Assembly: GCA_018679695.1 (NCBI GenBank)
Contig: JAHHKH010000431.1
Coordinates: 1-11,731 of the forward strand
Direction of reading: 5' to 3'
DNA length: 11,731 nucleotides
Source: Maribacter sp.
Lineage (GTDB): Bacteria; Bacteroidota; Bacteroidia; Flavobacteriales; Flavobacteriaceae
Shown one piece after another: positions 6,411 to 11,731 of this stretch (positions are counted from its first letter, which is position 1; each line of letters begins with the position of its first letter). The translations under genes and the position numbers were made by a program. Below the pieces are notes generated by a model. It was not told where the DNA came from and ran no database searches. It saw only the letters and a program-made list of their open reading frames with translations.

Positions 6411-7913
6411 ATGTCCTTAAAATCTTTTGCTGCCAGGATTTTCGCAAAACATACAGCCAAGAAAACTGCTAAATGGGTCAATCGTCCTATTGAAACCCAA
6501 AACCGTGTTTTTGATGAACTAATTGAAACAGCCGATACAACCCTTTTCGGAAAAGATCATAATTTTGCTCAAATCCGTAACCATGGTGATTTTGTGAAGA
6601 ATGTACCCATACGTGATTATGAAGAGTTAAAGGATTATGTTGAAAAGGTCATAGCTGGCAAATCCGATATACTTTGGCCTGGAAAGCCAATATATTTTGC
6701 AAAGACTTCAGGCACTACCTCGGGCGCCAAATACATACCAATTACTAAAACTTCAATTAAACATCAAGTTGAAGCCTCCAGGAATGCCATCCTTAACTAT
6801 ATTAATGAGACAGGAAATGTTGATTTTGTGGATGGTAAAATGATATTTCTTCAAGGGAGCCCCGTACTTGAAGAGAAAAACGGGGTAAAACTTGGAAGAC
6901 TTTCCGGAATTTCTGCGCATTATGTGCCCAATTACCTTCAAAAAAATAGATTACCCAGCTGGGAAACCAACTGTATCGAGGATTGGGAAACCAAGGTTGA
7001 AACTATAGTAAATGAGACCATCAATGAGAATATGACTGTCATAGCCGGGATACCTTCCTGGGTTCAGATGTATTTTGAAAAGTTGAGCGCTAGAAGCGGC
7101 AAAAAGGTGGGTGAACTTTTTAAAAACTTTCAATTGTTCATTTACGGCGGGGTCAATTACGAACCCTATAGGGCCAAATTTGAGAACCTTTTAGGACGAA
7201 AAGTGGATAGCATAGAACTTTTCCCTGCCAGTGAGGGGTTTTTTGCCTATCAAGATTCACAAACCGAAAAGGGCTTGTTGTTACTTCTAAATTCAGGGAT
7301 CTTCTATGAATTTGTCAAGGCCGATGATTTTTATAGTGAGAAAAGGGAAAGGATAACGATAAAGGATGTTGAAATAGGGGTTAATTATGCGATGATTATT
7401 TCGACAAATGCGGGTTTATGGGCCTACAACCTTGGGGATACCGTTCAGTTTATTTCATTGCAACCCTATAAAATAATAGTCTCAGGACGTATCAAGCATT
7501 TTATCTCGGCTTTTGGGGAACATGTTATTGCCAAAGAGGTTGAAGAAGCTATGCAAAGAGCCGTGGAAGCTTCAGACGCTAGAATCAATGAGTTTACAGT
7601 AGCACCGCAAATAACACCAAAAGAAAATGAACTGCCCTATCATGAATGGCTGGTTGAATTTGAAAAGCTACCTGCCGATATGGATGCATTTATTCAAATA
7701 TTGGATACCTCGCTACAAGAACAGAATAGTTATTATTATGATTTGATTGATGGCAAAATACTTCAGACCTTAAAAATCGTACCGATTAAAATCGGGGGGT
7801 TCAAGGAATATATGAGATCTGTAGGCAAGTTGGGCGGACAAAATAAAGTACAGCGTCTCTCGAATGACCGTAAAGTAGCCGATGCCCTATCATTCTTTTC
7901 CTCGAATAACTAG
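6411..7913 (+). CDS. GH3 auxin-responsive promoter family protein (acyl-amido synthetase-like, 500 aa)
   Basis: This belongs to the adenylate-forming ANL superfamily, GH3 branch. Plant members activate jasmonate or indole-acetate with ATP and conjugate the acyl-adenylate to an amino acid. The substrate of the bacterial members is, as far as I know, not established. Visible motifs are the phosphate-binding loop TSGTTSGAKYIP (99-110), a FPASEGFFAYQ segment (271-281) corresponding to the adenine-contact motif, YNLGDTVQF (339-347) with the ribose-binding Asp, and the hinge SGRIKHFISAFGEHV (358-372) before a C-terminal lid domain. The length is close to that of the family (roughly 500-600 aa). No signal peptide, so cytoplasmic. 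It is one base behind the M23 peptidase gene and 72 bases before the DUF6909-like gene. The adenylation chemistry is well supported; the amine and acid partners are unknown. Confidence 0.9.
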   Translation: MSLKSFAARIFAKHTAKKTAKWVNRPIETQNRVFDELIETADTTLFGKDHNFAQIRNHGDFVKNVPIRDYEELKDYVEKVIAGKSDILWPGKPIYFAKTSGTTSGAKYIPITKTSIKHQVEASRNAILNYINETGNVDFVDGKMIFLQGSPVLEEKNGVKLGRLSGISAHYVPNYLQKNRLPSWETNCIEDWETKVETIVNETINENMTVIAGIPSWVQMYFEKLSARSGKKVGELFKNFQLFIYGGVNYEPYRAKFENLLGRKVDSIELFPASEGFFAYQDSQTEKGLLLLLNSGIFYEFVKADDFYSEKRERITIKDVEIGVNYAMIISTNAGLWAYNLGDTVQFISLQPYKIIVSGRIKHFISAFGEHVIAKEVEEAMQRAVEASDARINEFTVAPQITPKENELPYHEWLVEFEKLPADMDAFIQILDTSLQEQNSYYYDLIDGKILQTLKIVPIKIGGFKEYMRSVGKLGGQNKVQRLSNDRKVADALSFFSSNN

Positions 7914-7937
7914 CCCGGCTTTGTTTACTAAGGAGCC

Positions 7938-7971
7938 TTGTTAATTTTCATTAATATATGTTGTAATTTTA
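7938..7971 (+). promoter_or_regulatory. Possible internal promoter before the DUF6909-like gene
   Basis: TTG at 7938-7940 and TAATTTTA at 7964-7971 (7 of 8 to TAnnTTTG) are 23 bases apart, at the upper limit for Bacteroidota promoters. They sit in the 72-base gap after the GH3-type gene. No terminator is visible in that gap, so readthrough from upstream is also likely. Confidence 0.25.
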
Positions 7972-7985
7972 CACGAATTTTCTGT

Positions 7986-9671
7986 ATGAATCTAAGAACC
8001 GATACAACAAGGGCGCAAGAATCCACAAATGCAATTGAGCGTTTATATATTACAATGCGGCACTTATTTAATCGAGGGTTCTATAAACCAATGGGTGTTT
8101 CAGGGGAAACACTCAGAAACGCACTTTTACAGTTAAGACCCGAAATATATGGTTCTATCGCTGAGGAAAAGGCAGAACTAAACGGTTTGGTTTATGTTTT
8201 GGAACGTTTACCCGAGGGCATTGAACAATGTCGCTTTATCAATTTGACTTCTGATGAAGGTTATGGCAAGGCTCATTTTAAGGCAATTATCCCTCCCAAA
8301 AGAAGGCGGAACTGTTATCGCATTGATGACGAGCAAATGAATGTCGAAATTACCCGTGGCCGATCCGACATTTATGATATCCTTACCCATCTTACATTTT
8401 TGTTCATCGAATCATATAAGATTTCGAAGCGCGTACTTATTGAGGATACAGATAAAACCATTCGCGATTGGGACAAACTTGAAGCAGCGGCAAGAAAGAA
8501 AAAGTTAAACCAATCTGAGCGCGAGGTGGCCTTAATACATATGGCCAACATTTTAGGCCGATCCTTTGAGGAAATATTGGAATTTTATAAAAAATTCGCA
8601 ACAAGAAAGAACCCGGAAAGATTTCTTCATATCATTTATTGGATGGGAAAATTGGCTATAGAGGAAGAGGTCACGGGAAACAAACGTGCAATTACGTTTA
8701 CATCGCTTTTGCGTGAAAGATTGGGGCACCATATTCATGGGGAAAGATGGGCAAATACAATCAAAGAGGTATTGGAAAAAAACGACTTGCTTTCAAGACC
8801 TGTACATATCATTAGCGCCAATATGCATAGCGTTATGAATTCCCTGTTCGCCAAAAATGCATTGTCCAAGGAATATCCGAACAACGGTTCATTGGAAATT
8901 TATGAAGCCTTAAGCTCCCAACAAGATGACGAGTTGCAGAAAAAGGTGAGGACTGTCGCAATTAAAAACGGCATGGTTGTCATTGACGATGTTTCGGGCA
9001 CCAATATTGATGTTCAGATTTTCGACATGGCCAAATTGAGCAAAGAAGCATGTTGTTATGATCTACCCAAGGGTATTCCAGATGATGAAAAACCTATTAT
9101 ATTTGTCATGGACTATGCTTTTGGGGAACAGGCCTACGAAACTATCGATGAATTGTTGAAACCATACAAAAGCGCCAAGAAAGGTGATGTATTCCTTGAT
9201 GTGGCATCTATATCGATTATGGGGAAGGCAGGTATCTTGGAAGGCGGTAAAGGTGATTTAATGATACCCTCGGCCCATATATTTGAGGGCACATCGGATA
9301 ATTACCCTTTTAAAAATGAGTTGTCTGCCAAGGATTTCTTGGGATATGGACTCGAGGTTTTTGAAGGCGCCATGGTAACGGTTTTAGGAACATCTTTGCA
9401 GAACAGGGATATTTTGAAGTTTTTCCACAAATCCACTTGGAATGTTATTGGGCTGGAAATGGAAGGAGTACATTATCAAAAGGCCATACAATCGGCATCA
9501 AAAATCCGTAAAAGTATTCGAGAGGATGTCAAAGTAAGGTATGCTTATTATGCTTCGGATAATCCCCTTGAAACGGGAAGTACCTTGGCTTCAGGCGGTT
9601 TAGGTACTACAGGGGTGAAACCTACGTATTTAATAACAGACAAAATCTTAGAACAAATATTTAACTCATAA
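7986..9671 (+). CDS. DUF6909-like protein with nucleoside-phosphorylase-like C-terminal domain (561 aa)
   Basis: I believe this is the Bacteroidota family annotated as DUF6909 (from memory). The N-terminal half (about 1-270) is helical and charged without a recognised motif. The C-terminal half (about 370-561) looks like a nucleoside phosphorylase / AMP nucleosidase fold. It has MDYAFGEQAYETIDELL (375-391), a glycine-rich GKAGILEGGKGDLMIPSAH (413-431) like the substrate loop of that fold, the hallmark GLEMEG (489-494), and YASDNPLE (522-529), placed like the catalytic SD motif. This suggests cleavage or transfer at an N-glycosidic bond, with nucleoside or nucleotide as the likely substrate. 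The start at ATG 7986 is preferred over a TTG at 7938, which would add sixteen untypical residues. No signal peptide. The next gene starts six bases after the stop. Confidence 0.78.
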   Translation: MNLRTDTTRAQESTNAIERLYITMRHLFNRGFYKPMGVSGETLRNALLQLRPEIYGSIAEEKAELNGLVYVLERLPEGIEQCRFINLTSDEGYGKAHFKAIIPPKRRRNCYRIDDEQMNVEITRGRSDIYDILTHLTFLFIESYKISKRVLIEDTDKTIRDWDKLEAAARKKKLNQSEREVALIHMANILGRSFEEILEFYKKFATRKNPERFLHIIYWMGKLAIEEEVTGNKRAITFTSLLRERLGHHIHGERWANTIKEVLEKNDLLSRPVHIISANMHSVMNSLFAKNALSKEYPNNGSLEIYEALSSQQDDELQKKVRTVAIKNGMVVIDDVSGTNIDVQIFDMAKLSKEACCYDLPKGIPDDEKPIIFVMDYAFGEQAYETIDELLKPYKSAKKGDVFLDVASISIMGKAGILEGGKGDLMIPSAHIFEGTSDNYPFKNELSAKDFLGYGLEVFEGAMVTVLGTSLQNRDILKFFHKSTWNVIGLEMEGVHYQKAIQSASKIRKSIREDVKVRYAYYASDNPLETGSTLASGGLGTTGVKPTYLITDKILEQIFNS

Positions 9672-9677
9672 CTTAAA

Positions 9678-10676
9678 ATGGCAGAAAATAATAATCCAAA
9701 CAATACTTCTTCTGACGAAATAGATTTGGGACAGTTGTTAAACATGGTTCGTTTAGGACTAAGGAATGTATTCGGGGCTTTTCTGAGAACATACGGTTTC
9801 CTGCGCAAAAATATATTCATCTTAGCTGCTTTAGTTGCTGTGGGCCTATTAATGGGGTATGGCTTAAATCAAGTAGTAACAAAAAGATTAAAGACAGAGG
9901 TAATTGTAAAACCAAACTTGGAAAGTAAGAACTACTTATATGACGTGATTAACGAGATTCAGGCCAATATTGAGGCAGAGGATTCAGCCTTTTTTGGGAA
10001 TATGGGTATTGACGTTGAAAATTTAAAAAGGTTTGAAGTACTGATTGAACCAGTCGGTGTTCGTGCAGACAATTTAGAGGACGAAATGAAATATCTTGAA
10101 CTTCTTCAAAGTTTTGAGAATACTGGAATTATTTCAGATATAGTTAGAGAGGAAATTCTCGACAAGAGTTCACTTAACCAACGAATTACTTTCTTCTACA
10201 AAGATGCCCAGATAGGTAGGGATTATGCCAGAAAACTAATGGATTATATAAACTCCAATGAATATTACAATGGTCTCGTCGAGGTGCAAAGGGCAAATGC
10301 TAGGAATCGTATAGAAGAAGATAAAGCTTTGTTGAAACAAGTTGATGCAATAATCGAGAATTATTCTAAAACTATGTCCCAAGAAAATAAGCTGTCTGTT
10401 AACGAGACCTTTGTTCTTGACAATCAAGAAAGGGTTAACATTACTGGATTATTCGATTTGAAAAATACTTTGATTCGGGATATCGAAAAAAAGAATATGG
10501 AGCTCACTAAAAACACGGAAGCAATCAAGGTTATTAATTTTGGAAATACACAGCAGGTTCAAAAGGCCTTTTTCTCAGAAAACATAGTTTTAATACCCTT
10601 GATTTTAATTGCCCTCTTTTTAGTGATATCGGCAATTCGAAATCTTAATAATTTAGACGATGGTACTAGGCCGTGA
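9678..10676 (+). CDS. Wzz-like polysaccharide chain-length determinant family protein (332 aa)
   Basis: This is a predicted inner-membrane copolymerase-type protein that would control the length of a Wzy-made polysaccharide. It has the typical arrangement: a short cytoplasmic N-terminus rich in Asn and Asp with an amphipathic segment, a membrane helix at about residues 45-63 (NIFILAALVAVGLLMGYG), a long periplasmic region of largely helical, charged sequence, and a second membrane helix at about 303-320 (IVLIPLILIALFLVISAI) near the C-terminus. There is no cytoplasmic kinase domain, so it is not a Wzc-type fusion. Sequence similarity to classical Wzz is not obvious by eye; the call rests on topology, length and the rfbB and rfbA genes that follow. 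The stop TGA overlaps the ATG of rfbB by one base (TGATG), an arrangement for translational coupling. Confidence 0.72.
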   Translation: MAENNNPNNTSSDEIDLGQLLNMVRLGLRNVFGAFLRTYGFLRKNIFILAALVAVGLLMGYGLNQVVTKRLKTEVIVKPNLESKNYLYDVINEIQANIEAEDSAFFGNMGIDVENLKRFEVLIEPVGVRADNLEDEMKYLELLQSFENTGIISDIVREEILDKSSLNQRITFFYKDAQIGRDYARKLMDYINSNEYYNGLVEVQRANARNRIEEDKALLKQVDAIIENYSKTMSQENKLSVNETFVLDNQERVNITGLFDLKNTLIRDIEKKNMELTKNTEAIKVINFGNTQQVQKAFFSENIVLIPLILIALFLVISAIRNLNNLDDGTRP

Positions 10677-11698
10677 TGTCAATGAAAAACATATTAATTA
10701 CTGGAGGAGCTGGTTTTATAGGCAGTAATTTCATACCCTATTTTTTAAAAGAAAATCCGAAATATGCTGTAGTAAATTTAGATAAACTGACCTATGCAGG
10801 CAATAAGTATAATTTAGTTGAATTAGAGAATTTTCAGAGGTATAAATTTATAAAGGGAGATATCTGCAATACAGCATTAGTAGAGGATATCTTTGAAAAA
10901 AACACCATTAGCGGGGTAATTCATTTTGCGGCAGAATCGCACGTAGATAATTCGATTGAAAAGCCTCATGATTTTATCAAAACCAATATAGAAGGAACCT
11001 TTGTGCTCTTGGAAGCGGCGAACATGTACTGGATGAATTCGACCAACGTTCCAAAAAGTGGATATGAAAATGCCCGTTTTCATCATATTTCGACCGATGA
11101 GGTTTTTGGCAGTTTAGGACATCAAGGGCTTTTTACCGAAAAAACCCCATATGCGCCCAATAGCCCTTACAGTGCTTCCAAGGCGGCTTCTGATTTTTTG
11201 GTAAGAAGCTATCACCATACGTATGGATTGAATACGGTTACCAGCAATTGCTCCAATAATTACGGGCCAAAACAGCATGATGAAAAGCTGATACCCACTA
11301 TTATTCAAAAAGCGCTGAACAGCAAGCCCATTCCCATTTATGGAGATGGGACCAACATTAGGGATTGGCTATACGTGTTGGATCATTGTGAAGCGATCAA
11401 CCTTGTTTTTCATAAGGGTAAATCTGGGGAAACATATTTAATCGGGGGTAATAACGAGCAAAATAATCTATATATAGCTGAAAGTATATGCACTATTCTG
11501 GATGAGGTATGTCCGAAAAAAATAGGTAGTTATCAAGAACAAATTACTTTCGTTAGTGATCGACCAGGCCATGATTATAGATATGCCATTGATACGAACA
11601 AAATAAAAAAAGAATTGGGCTGGGAAGCCAAGGAGGATTTTAATTCAGGACTTTTAAAAACCGTAAAATGGTTTTTGGAAAAATATCAAAAAGTATAA
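10676..11698 (+). CDS. rfbB: dTDP-glucose 4,6-dehydratase RfbB/RmlB (340 aa)
   Basis: This enzyme converts dTDP-glucose to dTDP-4-keto-6-deoxyglucose with bound NAD, the second step of the dTDP-L-rhamnose and related deoxysugar pathways. It is an extended short-chain dehydrogenase. The Rossmann motif TGGAGFIGS is at residues 9-17, HFAAESHVDNSI at 83-94, the catalytic triad-adjacent STDE at 139-142 (T140, D141, E142), and the YxxxK pair Y165/K169 in PYSASKAASD. NCSNNYGP, the substrate-loop motif of RmlB, follows. The length is usual for the family. Start choice: the ATG at 10676 overlaps the upstream TGA, while the ATG at 10682 gives MKNILITGG, the more usual N-terminus. Both are possible, and a GTG at 10673 is less likely. 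It is followed one base later by rfbA. Confidence 0.95.
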   Translation: MSMKNILITGGAGFIGSNFIPYFLKENPKYAVVNLDKLTYAGNKYNLVELENFQRYKFIKGDICNTALVEDIFEKNTISGVIHFAAESHVDNSIEKPHDFIKTNIEGTFVLLEAANMYWMNSTNVPKSGYENARFHHISTDEVFGSLGHQGLFTEKTPYAPNSPYSASKAASDFLVRSYHHTYGLNTVTSNCSNNYGPKQHDEKLIPTIIQKALNSKPIPIYGDGTNIRDWLYVLDHCEAINLVFHKGKSGETYLIGGNNEQNNLYIAESICTILDEVCPKKIGSYQEQITFVSDRPGHDYRYAIDTNKIKKELGWEAKEDFNSGLLKTVKWFLEKYQKV

Positions 11699-11699
11699 T

Positions 11700-11731
11700 A
11701 TGAAGGGAATTGTATTAGCAGGTGGCACAGG
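11700..11731 (+). CDS. rfbA: Glucose-1-phosphate thymidylyltransferase RfbA/RmlA, 5' fragment (cut by window edge)
   Basis: The last 32 bases start with ATG one base after the rfbB stop and encode MKGIVLAGGT plus a partial codon beginning GG. This is the conserved N-terminal nucleotide-binding start of sugar-nucleotidyl transferases of the RmlA type. It would make dTDP-glucose, the substrate of the preceding rfbB product. Only ten complete codons are visible, so the call depends on this motif and on the rfbB-rfbA order. Confidence 0.8.
   Translation, partial: MKGIVLAGGT

Noticed and set aside
9548..9820. Minus-strand 90-codon frame across the DUF6909-like / Wzz junction
   Set aside because: It is antisense to two supported genes and has no family features.

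Overview
This window looks like chromosomal DNA of a flavobacterium (Bacteroidota, family Flavobacteriaceae, probably a marine genus near Maribacter, Zobellia or Muricauda). The evidence is the AT-rich composition, starts without Shine-Dalgarno sequences, Bacteroidota-type -7 boxes (TAnnTTTG), a DUF4837-type protein, a PD40/OmpA envelope protein, a short flavobacterial TatA and a bacterial GH3-family protein. The genus cannot be fixed from this sequence.

Left part (1-1530): the 3' end of a plus-strand DUF4837-like gene is cut by the window edge and ends in a strong bidirectional terminator. Two minus-strand genes for very small membrane proteins (58 and 56 aa) follow. They are tandem paralogues, identical at 41 of 56 aligned positions. 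One shares the DUF4837 terminator and the other has its own terminator built from a perfect 24-bp palindrome.

Middle part (1500-5370, minus strand): a 1074-aa secreted, peptidoglycan-binding OmpA-family protein carries three SPOR-like repeats, TPR-like helices, PD40 propeller repeats, a carboxypeptidase-regulatory-like domain and an OmpA C-terminal domain. Its upstream region holds three phased 11-bp direct repeats (20-21 bp apart) that look like a regulator-binding array. Upstream of it, with its own terminator and promoter, lies tatA (Tat export).

Right part (5526-11731, plus strand): six co-directional genes with no obvious terminator between them. An M23/LytM peptidase starts directly behind a -7 box, so its transcript may be leaderless. 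One base later comes a GH3-type acyl-amido synthetase, then a DUF6909-like protein with a nucleoside-phosphorylase-like C-terminal half, then a Wzz-like chain-length protein, rfbB (dTDP-glucose 4,6-dehydratase) and the first codons of rfbA. The last three mark the entry into a surface-polysaccharide (dTDP-sugar) cluster beyond the right edge.

Most genes concern the cell envelope: peptidoglycan binding or cleavage, Tat export and polysaccharide synthesis. The least explained parts are the small-protein pair, the triple-SPOR OmpA protein with its repeat array, and the GH3 plus phosphorylase-like enzyme pair. I found no CRISPR array, transposase, tRNA or rRNA.
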